Shown piece by piece: positions 40,141-47,202 of a DNA stretch of 60,234 nt (position 1 is its first letter; each line of letters starts with the position of its first letter). The notes under the pieces were generated by a model. The model was not told the DNA's origin. It saw only the letters and a program-made list of their open reading frames with translations, and ran no database searches. The translations under genes and the position numbers were made by a program. This DNA comes from a virus. The stretch is from positions 1 to 60,234 of IMG/VR virus record IMGVR_UViG_3300045996_001815; one strand, 5' to 3'.

Positions 40141-40298
40141 GCATATGCCATGTCTGCAAACAACCAATGCAGGTCCGTCGCGATGGAAGGCTCGTCTGGC
40201 ATTACGGGGCTCCAATGAACTGGAATGGGCTGAACTGGTTCAGCATGCTTTGCAGCGGCTCTTATTTGCTCGCCCGCTCTGACGGAGGAATGACGTGA
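40137..40298 (+). CDS. Small Cys-pair microprotein
   Basis: 53 residues (CHVCKQPMQVRRDG near the start, a further Cys in FSMLCSGSY). It overlaps stop and start at both ends and ends in a 17-base stretch identical to that before it (CTCTGACGGAGGAATGA). Confidence 0.5.
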   Translation: MSICHVCKQPMQVRRDGRLVWHYGAPMNWNGLNWFSMLCSGSYLLARSDGGMT

Positions 40299-40537
40299 CC
40301 AACGAAGAGATATTGCAGTGGCAGGCCGAGATGCGAGCGTTGCCGAAGATATGGCACGTGATCGTCAAATGCGAAGGCGAGATCAGCATTGACGGAACCT
40401 ATGATTGCCGCGAGGCCGCTGAACTGCACCGGGACCACTACAACAGGAAGCCAAAGTACTACGGTAGGGCCAGCATTAGCTGCTCGTCGGTTGTGAACAT
40501 CGAGATGGCTCGACGTCGGTTCCAGGCCGAAGCATGA
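40295..40537 (+). CDS. Hypothetical protein
   Basis: 80 residues from a GTG. KIWHVIVKCEGEISIDGTYD, then AAELHRDHYNRKPKYYGRAS. Small αβ fold. Unrecognised. Confidence 0.5.
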   Translation: MTNEEILQWQAEMRALPKIWHVIVKCEGEISIDGTYDCREAAELHRDHYNRKPKYYGRASISCSSVVNIEMARRRFQAEA

Positions 40538-40920
40538 GCATCCTCCTCACCCTCGCCTGCAACGACGAGCGCGGCAACCCATCGGGGCGGCTGGGCGCCA
40601 TCGAGATCGGCGGCTGCATGCAGTTCGTCGCGGGTGACTGCCGCGGCCCGCGCTTTCGCTTCGTGAACCTGCGCGCCAACGATGCGCACTTCCGGCTCTT
40701 CCGTGAAAGCTGGCAACTGGTGAGTCACCGTGAGTGGTTCGGCAATTGGTGCTGCGATGGCGTGAAGGTGCGGCACATTGTAGTGCTCGGCCTGCTCAAC
40801 CATCCGCTGCTGCGGAGGCACTTCACGTTGGAGCAAGGTGTGAGCACGCTATTCGATCACTGGCGCAGCGGCGCACGCTGGACTGAGCGCGAAGCCTCGA
40901 TGATTTCGGGAGGTGGATGA
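40534..40920 (+). CDS. Hypothetical protein
   Basis: 128 residues with a β-rich first half (RLGAIEIGGCMQFVAGDCRG) and FGNWCCDGVKVRHIVVLGLL; four cysteines. ATGA coupled. Role unknown. Confidence 0.55.
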   Translation: MSILLTLACNDERGNPSGRLGAIEIGGCMQFVAGDCRGPRFRFVNLRANDAHFRLFRESWQLVSHREWFGNWCCDGVKVRHIVVLGLLNHPLLRRHFTLEQGVSTLFDHWRSGARWTEREASMISGGG

Positions 40921-41339
40921 TGCCTGTACTCATCGGCGACATGGGCGACTACGACCGCTGGAAGGCGTCGCCATACGACGACCTCGATGATGACTTCGAG
41001 GAGCGCGAGCAGGACCAAGACGAGCCGGACAAGGAATGCATCGGCGATGACTGCCTGTTCACAGGTGAGCACTACCGGGACGAGTGCTTCACGGCGGAGG
41101 ACTGCGAGCGCGAGCGCGAAGCGGCGTTCTGGTCCGAGCACACCGACATCGAGGCGCTGCTCGCGACCGTTAATTGGATCCAATCGACACAGCTCGAGCA
41201 ACTGCGCGGCCAGGTGATGGTCACCATCGCCAAGATGGTCGACGACGCGCGCATCGCGGTAGGCCTTCAGCCAATCCAGCTCTGCGGGACGTGCGGGCAG
41301 GAAGGTCGACACGAAGACTGCAACGAGTTGCCCTTTTGA
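40917..41339 (+). CDS. Acidic hypothetical protein with Cys motif
   Basis: 140 residues, very acidic (ASPYDDLDDDFEEREQDQDE) with Cys-containing segments and CGTCGQEGRHEDCNEL at the end, a short zinc knuckle. Highly acidic small proteins of early phage operons are sometimes DNA mimics; here that is only a possibility. Confidence 0.5.
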   Translation: MMPVLIGDMGDYDRWKASPYDDLDDDFEEREQDQDEPDKECIGDDCLFTGEHYRDECFTAEDCEREREAAFWSEHTDIEALLATVNWIQSTQLEQLRGQVMVTIAKMVDDARIAVGLQPIQLCGTCGQEGRHEDCNELPF

Positions 41340-41350
41340 GGCCAGCAACC

Positions 41351-41542
41351 ATGAAGCAGCAACAACCACTCATTCGCATCGACGTGTGGGCAGCCAGCAA
41401 GATGACACCCCCGCCACATCGCGCGCGGCTCGCCAACTGGGCGCGCAACGGCCGCATACATCCGCAGCCGTCCAAGATTGGTCGAGACTGGTATGTGCGT
41501 GCTGACGCCTGCTTCGTGGATCGAAACGGCAAGCCTCTGTGA
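41351..41542 (+). CDS. xis: Excisionase-like protein (Xis)
   Basis: 63 residues: 'PLIRIDVWAASKM...HRARLANWARNGRIHPQPSKIGRDWYVRADACFVD' follows the winged-helix of λ-type excisionases. It lies immediately upstream of the integrase and overlaps it by four bases, so both come from one mRNA. It would direct the integrase toward excision. Confidence 0.82.
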   Translation: MKQQQPLIRIDVWAASKMTPPPHRARLANWARNGRIHPQPSKIGRDWYVRADACFVDRNGKPL

Positions 41543-42636
41543 GCCCCCGAAAACGTCATCCACGCAACGCACTGCTGCCGGACAACCTGCGCGTGCGCAA
41601 TGGCTATTACAGCTACACCCACCCCGATACCGGCATCGAGAAAGGACTGGGGCGTGATAAGGCGCATGCCATCGGCTGGGCTCGGGCGGCGAACGCTGAG
41701 TGGCACCGTCTGCAGGGTCAGCACGATGCCGCAGCATGGATCCGAGGTGATGCCGTTGCGCGCACATGGGGCGCATGGCTGGATCATTACCAGGTCATCT
41801 ACCGGGCCCGCGGGCTGCGCCGGTCGACGCTGTACAACTACGAGCATTACCTGCGGGTCTGCCGGGAGCGGATCGACCCGAAGCGGGCGTTTGAATCCGT
41901 CGACGTGGCGACGGTTGCCGAGGCGGTCAAGCACTACGTGGATGCCGGCAAGACCCAGGCGGCAAAGTCGTTCCGGGTGTACCTGATCGATGTGTTTCGC
42001 GAGGCCATGGCCGAGGGCTGGTGCAACCACAACCCGGCCGAGGCCACCCGACGGGTTCAGCACACCACGCGTCGGGCCCGGCTGACGATCGAGGTCGTGA
42101 AGCAGCTTCTGGAGCTCGAGCTGCGCCCGTGGCTGCGCAATGCAATCCTGCTCGGGCTGGTGTCAGGCCAGCGCCGGGAAGACGTCATGAGTGCGCAGCG
42201 CCGCGACATCCGCGAGGCGCACTGGTGGTGCGAGCAGCGCAAGACCGGCTCGCGCGTGGCCATCCCGCTCGCGCTACGCATGGATGCCATCGGCATGTCA
42301 CTGCAGGACGTGCTGGACCAGTGCCGTGGCAGCAACATCCTGTCCCCCTGGATCATCCACCAGACCCGCAACAACACCACCAGCAAGCGCGGCGCCAAGA
42401 TCTCGCCGCAATCCCTGACCATCGCATTTCAGGAGGCCATGCAGCAGCTGCCGATCGACTGGCAGGGCAAGACCCCGCCCACCTTCCACGAGCTCAGGTC
42501 GCTCGCGGCGCGGCTCTACGAGGCCCAGGGAGGCGTCGACCCACAGCACCTGCTGGGACACAAGTCGGCCAGCACCACCGCGATCTACACGGACGCCCGG
42601 GGCGAGTGGATCAAGGTTTCGGTCGGCGGCGGGTAA
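41539..42636 (+). CDS. int: Tyrosine integrase, λ-type
   Basis: 365 residues from GTG. An arm-binding domain (NALLPDNLRVRNGYYSYTHP, then GLGRDKAHAIGWARAANAEW) as in λ Int, a core-binding domain, then the catalytic part: Arg in VSGQRREDVM, His-x-x-Arg in FHELRSLAARL, His in LLGHKSAST and Tyr in IYTDARGEWIKV. It integrates the phage at attP/attB. In the early plus operon behind excisionase, so both are made after induction. Confidence 0.93.
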   Translation: MSPRKRHPRNALLPDNLRVRNGYYSYTHPDTGIEKGLGRDKAHAIGWARAANAEWHRLQGQHDAAAWIRGDAVARTWGAWLDHYQVIYRARGLRRSTLYNYEHYLRVCRERIDPKRAFESVDVATVAEAVKHYVDAGKTQAAKSFRVYLIDVFREAMAEGWCNHNPAEATRRVQHTTRRARLTIEVVKQLLELELRPWLRNAILLGLVSGQRREDVMSAQRRDIREAHWWCEQRKTGSRVAIPLALRMDAIGMSLQDVLDQCRGSNILSPWIIHQTRNNTTSKRGAKISPQSLTIAFQEAMQQLPIDWQGKTPPTFHELRSLAARLYEAQGGVDPQHLLGHKSASTTAIYTDARGEWIKVSVGGG

Positions 42637-42843
42637 CGGAGAACAGCCGGAGAGGAATCGGAGAGCAGCGAGAATTCCCGAGGAAAATCCCGGGTTGCTT
42701 TGATGATCCAGTAGCTTTCCGGATTTGGCGTATGGCCATGAAGCCAAATAAGAAATTGGCTTTATTCTCTCCGGAAAGTTGGGTCAGAAATCCATCCAGT
42801 GGTGGCTTATGTGTCAATGGCTTGCGGCTGTATATCGGAAGGC
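42637..42843. other. Post-integrase region, attP candidate
   Basis: 207 bases without a gene between convergent integrase and zinc-finger genes, more AT-rich than its surroundings. It holds nested inverted repeats: CTTTCCGG (42,715-42,722) with CCGGAAAG (42,771-42,778) around the terminator hairpin. attP is often beside int. No core can be named from this sequence alone. Confidence 0.4.
42741..42768 (+). terminator. Terminator after integrase
   Basis: AAGCCAA (42,741-42,747) and TTGGCTT (42,756-42,762) pair around an 8-base loop and TTATTCTCT follows. It would end the plus early transcript; alternatively it could be part of attP. Confidence 0.55.
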
Positions 42844-43107
42844 TCACGCCCCGCCGTCCAGCCGATTCCGCGGCTCGTAGCCGGGGCTACCCGGCACCGG
42901 CGGCCGCAGCTGAGCCTGGCCGACCTCCCCGCAGTCTTGGCACCGCCACGTGCGGCCAATGAGACACTCATCGCCGCGCCCTGCCCTGACCATCCCCGCA
43001 AGATCGGCAGCCCGCCAAACCTTGCACCGCGGGCACCACACCTCGATGCTGTGCTGGTACTTCAGCAGCTTCAGGGGTGTGTCGAGGACCACGCGCTCAT
43101 TGGTCAT
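42844..43107 (-). CDS. Zinc-finger protein
   Basis: 87 residues: EVWCPRCKVWRAADLAGMVR and RTWRCQDCGEVG hold two CxxC pairs separated by about 27 residues. The end is Pro/Arg-rich. It is the only minus gene in this accessory block and lies 44 bases from a divergent small plus gene. The longer frame upstream to 43,557 lies over plus genes and is not coding. Confidence 0.65.
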   Translation of the reverse strand: MTNERVVLDTPLKLLKYQHSIEVWCPRCKVWRAADLAGMVRAGRGDECLIGRTWRCQDCGEVGQAQLRPPVPGSPGYEPRNRLDGGA

Positions 43108-43151
43108 ACGCCACGGTATCGCCGTGGCAGGCGCCCCGGCAAGATCGGGCA

Positions 43152-43334
43152 ATGGCCGACCCGCCCGACCTATTCGCCGAGCTCCGCCTGCGCCTGCAAG
43201 CCCGGGCCGAGATCGAGCGGCTGGTGCGGGAGGGGCACGAGCACCTGGCGGCGGGGCGCGCCGAGGAGGCTCGGCAGTCGCTCGAGCAGTCCGAGGAGAT
43301 TCAGAGGCGTATGGATGCGCTGCGGGGTGCGTGA
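43152..43334 (+). CDS. Small coiled-coil protein
   Basis: 60 residues, almost entirely one amphipathic helix (LRLRLQARAEIERLVREGHE). AT-poor codons like its neighbours. Possibly an adaptor; no family. Confidence 0.55.
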   Translation: MADPPDLFAELRLRLQARAEIERLVREGHEHLAAGRAEEARQSLEQSEEIQRRMDALRGA

Positions 43335-43364
43335 TTGCGCACACATGCCATATTGGCCTAGTAT
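43335..43364 (+). promoter_or_regulatory. Promoter of the small HTH gene
   Basis: TTGCGC (43,335-43,340), an 18-base spacer and TAGTAT (43,359-43,364). The ATG at 43,372 is the eighth base after the −10 box, implying a leaderless mRNA. An operator-like dyad occupies the spacer up to the first base of the −10 box. Confidence 0.6.
43345..43359. promoter_or_regulatory. AGGCC-type operator, copy 1
   Basis: ATGCC-ATATT-GGCCT, one mismatch from AGGCC-N5-GGCCT. Its last T is the first base of the −10 box of the HTH gene promoter. Confidence 0.6.
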
Positions 43365-43371
43365 CCCGCGT

Positions 43372-43611
43372 ATGAGCCCACGCCAGCCAATTATGCCGAC
43401 AGCCAGCGACCACACGCCGGCCGAGATAGTCACCCTGCTCTCGGAGCTCGGTATGACCCAGGTTGCGGCAGCGGCAGCGCTCGGGGTAGGTGATCGGAGC
43501 ATGCGCCGATATTGCGCTGAGGCGTGCCCGCACCATATCTGGCTGGCGCTTTGCCAATTGCGTGATCTGCGTATTCGAGCGGCGCTTGACTTACAGGCCA
43601 AATCGGCCTAA
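43372..43611 (+). CDS. Small HTH regulator of the accessory block
   Basis: 79 residues. ITLLSELGMTQ-like helix (EIVTLLSELGMTQVAAAAAL), then GVGDRSMRRYCAEACP, is an HTH like that of the regulator at 27,417. Two AGGCC-N5-GGCCT sites lie in its own promoter and in the promoter of the next gene (inside its own 3' end), so it probably represses both. No ribosome site is seen; the start sits at the expected transcription start. Confidence 0.7.
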   Translation: MSPRQPIMPTASDHTPAEIVTLLSELGMTQVAAAAALGVGDRSMRRYCAEACPHHIWLALCQLRDLRIRAALDLQAKSA

Positions 43612-43614
43612 TCT
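43586..43614 (+). promoter_or_regulatory. Promoter of the gene at 43,675
   Basis: TTGACT (43,586-43,591), 17-base spacer and TAATCT (43,609-43,614), a near-consensus σ70 promoter. It lies in the last codons of the HTH gene, with an operator in the spacer. Confidence 0.75.
43595..43609. promoter_or_regulatory. AGGCC-type operator, copy 2
   Basis: AGGCC-AAATC-GGCCT, perfect arms. The last T is the first base of the −10 box, exactly as in copy 1. Confidence 0.7.
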
Positions 43615-43674
43615 ACACCCATCGCAGCCACCGCTGCACCGGCGCCTCCCGGATAGAGGGGTTGAGAGACGAAG

Positions 43675-44337
43675 ATGACCGCACTCACCGCAGCAGCTCG
43701 CGCAATTCGCTCAGCATCCTCGGACTGCGAGCCACCTTTCAGCGCCCGCGACTCAATTTCGCTCGCCGCCGCCATGCTCGCCGCAGGAGCGGGCATCGAC
43801 AATGGCGAGGCCGTGTACGTCAGCTCACGTCCAGCCTACATGCTGGCGCCTTATCACGCCGATGACGGCAACTGCGAGGTCGAGTACACATGCGTCGACT
43901 CGGGTCGCGAGGCCGCGCAGGAATATGTCGATAGCGGCGACTGGGGCGACAGCAACGGCAGCACCACTTACATCGACGTCAGCGTTTGGCGCAACGCGTT
44001 CGTGCTCGACGTGCTGAGCGATGCGCAACTGGAGCGCATCAATGAGGAGTCGCACACGATCGCTATAGAGCCGGAGGAGCCCGCGTGCATCGCCGATGAC
44101 CACGACTGGCAGTCGCCCTACGAGGTGCTCGGCGGTCTGGAGGAGAATCCTGGGGTCCATGGCCACGGCGGCGGAGTGATCATTCGAGAGGTCTGCGCCA
44201 ACTGCGGGCGCTACAGGATTACCGACACGTGGGCTCAGCGCAGGGACACTGGCGAGCAGGGACTGCGGTCCGTCAGCTACGAGGATGCGGACGAAGCGTC
44301 GAGTGAGTGGGTCGAGTCGCTGGCTGAGGCCGAGTGA
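43675..44337 (+). CDS. Conserved-looking acidic protein, HTH-controlled
   Basis: 220 residues. After a 55-residue N-terminus comes an acidic β part (EVEYTCVDSGREAAQEYVDS), then EEPACIADDHDWQSPYEVLG, GVHGHGGGVIIREVCANCGR, YRITDTWAQRRDTGEQGLRS. The CxxC and His residues may form a metal site, as in small accessory proteins of plasmids and phages that I recall without a name. It is under a strong, operator-covered promoter, so it may be a lysogen- or stress-expressed function. Confidence 0.6.
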   Translation: MTALTAAARAIRSASSDCEPPFSARDSISLAAAMLAAGAGIDNGEAVYVSSRPAYMLAPYHADDGNCEVEYTCVDSGREAAQEYVDSGDWGDSNGSTTYIDVSVWRNAFVLDVLSDAQLERINEESHTIAIEPEEPACIADDHDWQSPYEVLGGLEENPGVHGHGGGVIIREVCANCGRYRITDTWAQRRDTGEQGLRSVSYEDADEASSEWVESLAEAE

Positions 44338-44609
44338 TGGACCGCTGGCTACAGGAGAGGAACGTGGAGCATAAAGTATCGATTTACGCGGCCGAGCGAC
44401 TGCTGGCCGACCTGAGCGGTGAACAGGCGCCATCCGTTGCAGCCGCAGTGCGCCGGATGCGGACCGGCAGCCACTCCCAGCGGCGCCGAGCGCTCCGGGA
44501 CCACGACGGCAGATATGCCCGAGCAGCGATGCGCGCCTACGCCTCGCTGGGCCCGAACACTCCGCGCACAGCGGACATCTTGGCTGCGCGGATGGCCCAG
44601 GGCTGCTGA
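44337..44609 (+). CDS. Hypothetical basic protein
   Basis: 90 residues beginning MDRWLQERNVEHKVSIYAAE, with an Arg-rich middle (RMRTGSHSQRRRALRDHDGR) and a helical end. Its first 16 bases repeat at the start of the next gene. Not recognised. Confidence 0.5.
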   Translation: MDRWLQERNVEHKVSIYAAERLLADLSGEQAPSVAAAVRRMRTGSHSQRRRALRDHDGRYARAAMRAYASLGPNTPRTADILAARMAQGC

Positions 44610-44612
44610 CTG

Positions 44613-45092
44613 ATGGACCGCTGGCTCACCCACCTGACTATGGCAACTGGCCACCTACGACGGTCCTACCGCTCGGAGGTGATCGAAGAGGCGATCGCGT
44701 GGGGCCGCGAGGCAATCCGACAAACCACGCTGGCAGGCCCAATGGCGCTGCCGCAGATGGGCCCAGACTATCTGCTCCACTGCACGCGCGAGACCACCCA
44801 GACGCTGCTGTGCTCGGTCTGGCGCGGTGAGGCGGTGTGCGTGACGTTCGGGATCGCGGCCCACAACAAGCAGGGTTCGGGGCTGTGGCGAGCGCTCGTG
44901 GATACCGCTGAGGTGCCGCTGCACCCGTCAATATCCGGGGATGCACTGCCGGCGAAACCATGGTGCGCGGCCAGGCTCGAGCTCGGTGCGCTGGCGATGG
45001 TGCGTGACGGGCAGCGGGAGCAGTTGGAGATGCTCGGCGACCTGGAACGCGTGATCGGGTGGGCTTTCCTGGAGAGCATCAATAATGTCTGA
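44613..45092 (+). CDS. Hypothetical protein
   Basis: 159 residues: MDRWLTHLTMATGHLRRSYR, then an αβ part with LLCSVWRGEAVCVTFGIAAH. It shares its first five residues and 16 bases with the preceding gene. It overlaps the GIY-YIG gene by eight bases. Confidence 0.55.
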   Translation: MDRWLTHLTMATGHLRRSYRSEVIEEAIAWGREAIRQTTLAGPMALPQMGPDYLLHCTRETTQTLLCSVWRGEAVCVTFGIAAHNKQGSGLWRALVDTAEVPLHPSISGDALPAKPWCAARLELGALAMVRDGQREQLEMLGDLERVIGWAFLESINNV

Positions 45093-45504
45093 TGTCATTT
45101 TTGAGCCGCTTGGCTACGGCGAGATCATCTCAAGATCGAAGCCAATTCAATCTGGCTCGCCGGGTGTCTATTTTCTGATCGATGGCGCGACTATCGTTTA
45201 TGTCGGGCAGTCAATCAACGTGCCGGCACGTGTACGACAGCACCAGAACGACCCTCAAAAGACCTTCGATCGTGTTGCGGTCATCGACATCGCCGAAGAG
45301 GATCTGCTTGAGACCGAGAGGTATTACATAGATCTCTTCAGGCCAAAGCACAACCTTCGATTGGGAAGGCCATTTGAAGGAAAGAATCGTAGGCCTCGCA
45401 ACATCATGGTGTCGGATGAGGTGTACGCGATGCTGGAGCGTGCTGGCGATGGGCGGGCTGCCGAGGGGCTGGAGATTGTGGCGAGAGCCTATCGGCAGGC
45501 ATGA
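45085..45504 (+). CDS. GIY-YIG endonuclease
   Basis: 139 residues. SPGVYFLIDGATIVYVGQSI, then NVPARVRQHQ, carry the GVY-x(10)-YVG core and the Arg that follows; E at LLETERYYIDLF and N at PKHNLRL complete the motif. Stand-alone GIY-YIG proteins are homing or repair nucleases; the C-terminal part may target DNA. Last but one in the accessory block. Confidence 0.85.
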   Translation: MSDVIFEPLGYGEIISRSKPIQSGSPGVYFLIDGATIVYVGQSINVPARVRQHQNDPQKTFDRVAVIDIAEEDLLETERYYIDLFRPKHNLRLGRPFEGKNRRPRNIMVSDEVYAMLERAGDGRAAEGLEIVARAYRQA

Positions 45505-45614
45505 CGCGCGCGCTGAGCAGATCGCGCGCCGCCATCGCTGACGGCGCGGTCCGCCTGGGGATTGCGCGGGAGAGGGCGCGGTGGGGATTGTGGCAGGGAC
45601 CGATGCGCCAGTGA
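45501..45614 (+). CDS. Microprotein after GIY-YIG
   Basis: 37 residues from an ATG in the preceding stop, basic and Ala/Arg-rich (LSRSRAAIADGAVRLGIARE). It ends eight bases before the convergent Rz gene. Real only if the coupling is functional. Confidence 0.4.
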   Translation: MTRALSRSRAAIADGAVRLGIARERARWGLWQGPMRQ

Positions 45615-45621
45615 TGCGCTG

Positions 45622-46143
45622 TTATTGCGCGATTCGAGCGCTAGCACTGGTTGACATCACCCAGGCTTGAAGCTCGCTCAGTTGCTGCCGGTACCGCTCG
45701 CACTCTGCTCCGAGCTGCACCAGTTGAGTTCCAACGTCTCTCCCAGCCTGCAAAGAATCGACCGGTCTGCCGGCGCCGTCATCAGGGCGGGCGGTGGCTG
45801 GGCCGGCTCCGGACACCGGTGCTGGACTGGCTGCGGCAGGCTTGCACAACCTGACAACAGGAGGGCGAGCAAGCAAGTCATCGACCTGGCCTTGTAGCTC
45901 ATTGCGTTTCGACTCCCAGGCCTGAGCGGCCTGCTGTGATTGGATGCGCTGTCGCTGCTCAAGCGCTTCGGTTTCGGCATTGGCGGCGAGCACCCGCGCG
46001 GCCATCTCGGATGTGGCGCGGTCGTAGCCACGCTGCTCTGCTTGGTCGGTGCAGCGGCTGACCAGCACCAGCGTGATTGCAACTGCCGCCGAGACAGCCA
46101 GCACGCGCCAGTAGCGGCGGGCAAACAGCAGCAGAGGGCTCAT
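45622..46143 (-). CDS. Rz: Rz-like inner membrane spanin
   Basis: 173 residues. A signal anchor (YWRVLAVSAAVAITLVLVSR) and a long periplasmic coiled coil (AANAETEALEQRQRIQSQQA) followed by a Pro-rich part and another helix. This is the layout of Rz i-spanins, which bridge to the outer membrane partner and disrupt it at lysis. The partner lies inside the gene in another frame. Confidence 0.82.
   Translation of the reverse strand: MSPLLLFARRYWRVLAVSAAVAITLVLVSRCTDQAEQRGYDRATSEMAARVLAANAETEALEQRQRIQSQQAAQAWESKRNELQGQVDDLLARPPVVRLCKPAAASPAPVSGAGPATARPDDGAGRPVDSLQAGRDVGTQLVQLGAECERYRQQLSELQAWVMSTSASARIAQ
45678..45881 (-). CDS. Rz1: Rz1-like outer membrane lipoprotein spanin, embedded in Rz
   Basis: 67 residues in the other frame of Rz, starting at ATG 45,881. 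The lipobox LLALLLSGC is followed by a Pro-rich mature part (SLPQPVQHRCPEPAQPPPAL). Small, Pro-rich lipoproteins inside Rz are the o-spanins of λ-like lysis systems. GGAG-type site upstream. Confidence 0.85.
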   Translation of the reverse strand: MTCLLALLLSGCASLPQPVQHRCPEPAQPPPALMTAPADRSILCRLGETLELNWCSSEQSASGTGSN

Positions 46144-46349
46144 TGCTCGTCCATCAGCTGATTGGGCACCAGCCACTGCGCGATGAATGTCAGCGCAGTG
46201 CTGAGCCCAACCGCTGCCTCGCCGCTGACCTTGACTCCGGCAAAGGTGTCGGCTGCCCAGACGAGCACCGAGACTGCCCCGCCTACCGCCGCGCCAACGG
46301 CCACCTTGCGGTGCACGGGCTGGCGCTTGGGCTCTGCTACTGCGTTCAT
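46140..46349 (-). CDS. Holin candidate
   Basis: 69 residues with two hydrophobic segments (VAVGAAVGGAVSVLVWAADT and VGLSTALTFIAQWLVP) and charged ends. The size, topology and position between endolysin and Rz identify it as a holin-type membrane protein. Shares four bases with both neighbours. Confidence 0.72.
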   Translation of the reverse strand: MNAVAEPKRQPVHRKVAVGAAVGGAVSVLVWAADTFAGVKVSGEAAVGLSTALTFIAQWLVPNQLMDEQ

Positions 46350-46837
46350 TTTGTCGCCTCGATTGCGTGCTGAAAGTGGATGACAGATTTCGCTGGATCA
46401 GTCTTCCCGGCAGCCGTGTTGTAGTACTTCTTGTGGTACGCAGCCTGCAATGGCGCGTCGTCCTGCGGTGGCAACTGGTAGCCCTGCTGCTTGCGCTGGT
46501 AATGCAGCCCGCACAGCGCCGCGGCATAGAGCGGGTATCGAATCAGCGCCATGTGCGATGTCTCGCCATTGCGCAGCTGATTGAGCGGCTGCGCGAACAC
46601 CGGTCGGAAGCTCAGCCAGTTTTTCCACATGTCGTCGTGGGTAAGTCGTTCGCACTGAAACCATCCGAGCGCCGGCCCGCCGCCGAGCTGTTGCAGGTAG
46701 CGATATCCGCTCTCGTGCGCGCCCGTGCCGAGCACCAGGCATTCGCGCGCCTGCGACCAGATGCCGATGGCGTGGAGGGCTGGGCGGATGATTTCGGCGG
46801 CGATCACTCGCAGCGGTGCGCCATACGTCATGCTCAT
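46346..46837 (-). CDS. Endolysin (lysozyme/transglycosylase-like)
   Basis: 163 residues. VLGTGAHESGYRYLQQLGGG, then PALGWFQCERLTHDDMW, fit a lysozyme-type fold with a catalytic Glu in 'HESG' and the 'GxxGxxQ' strand as in phage muramidases. No signal peptide, so release depends on the holin. The ATG is in the stop of the response-regulator receiver gene. Confidence 0.75.
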   Translation of the reverse strand: MSMTYGAPLRVIAAEIIRPALHAIGIWSQARECLVLGTGAHESGYRYLQQLGGGPALGWFQCERLTHDDMWKNWLSFRPVFAQPLNQLRNGETSHMALIRYPLYAAALCGLHYQRKQQGYQLPPQDDAPLQAAYHKKYYNTAAGKTDPAKSVIHFQHAIEATK

Positions 46838-47202
46838 GGAATCCCCAAGGCCCGCCGTACAACAGCGATCAGGTCCGCCGTCAAATCCTTCTCGACGCTG
46901 GCAAACACACCACGCTGCATGGCCAGTCGTGCGTCCTGCACGCTGACTGTGCCGCTGTAGATGACGAACGGCACCGCCGACGCGACCTGCCGGCAAATCC
47001 GGAGCGCGTCCCACCCATCGAACTGTGGCAGCACGATGTCGCACAGGATGAGATCGGGCAGACCCTCGCCGAACGCTGCACGCAGCCCGGCCTCGGTTTC
47101 GACCACGCGGTAGTCACAAGCGATGCCAGCCTTGCCGAGGTGCCAGCACGCGAGCTCGGCATCCTCGGGGATGTCGTCGATGAAGAGAAGCTCGCGGGTC
47201 AT
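46834..47202 (-). CDS. Stand-alone response-regulator receiver (REC) protein
   Basis: 122 residues, one CheY-like domain and nothing else. Acid pair D9/D10 (FIDDIPED), phosphorylation site D55 (LILCDIVLPQFDGW), S83 (YSGT) and K105 (VEKDL) are all present. Receivers of this kind are regulated by host sensor kinases. It lies between two lysis-block genes and its stop overlaps the endolysin start, suggesting coupling with lysis. Odd cargo for a phage; perhaps it senses host signalling or competes for phosphate. Confidence 0.88.
   Translation of the reverse strand: MTRELLFIDDIPEDAELACWHLGKAGIACDYRVVETEAGLRAAFGEGLPDLILCDIVLPQFDGWDALRICRQVASAVPFVIYSGTVSVQDARLAMQRGVFASVEKDLTADLIAVVRRALGIP

Noticed and set aside
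42021-42962. 313-codon plus frame over the integrase end
   Set aside because: Different frame of the integrase; Pro/Arg/Gly-rich shadow.
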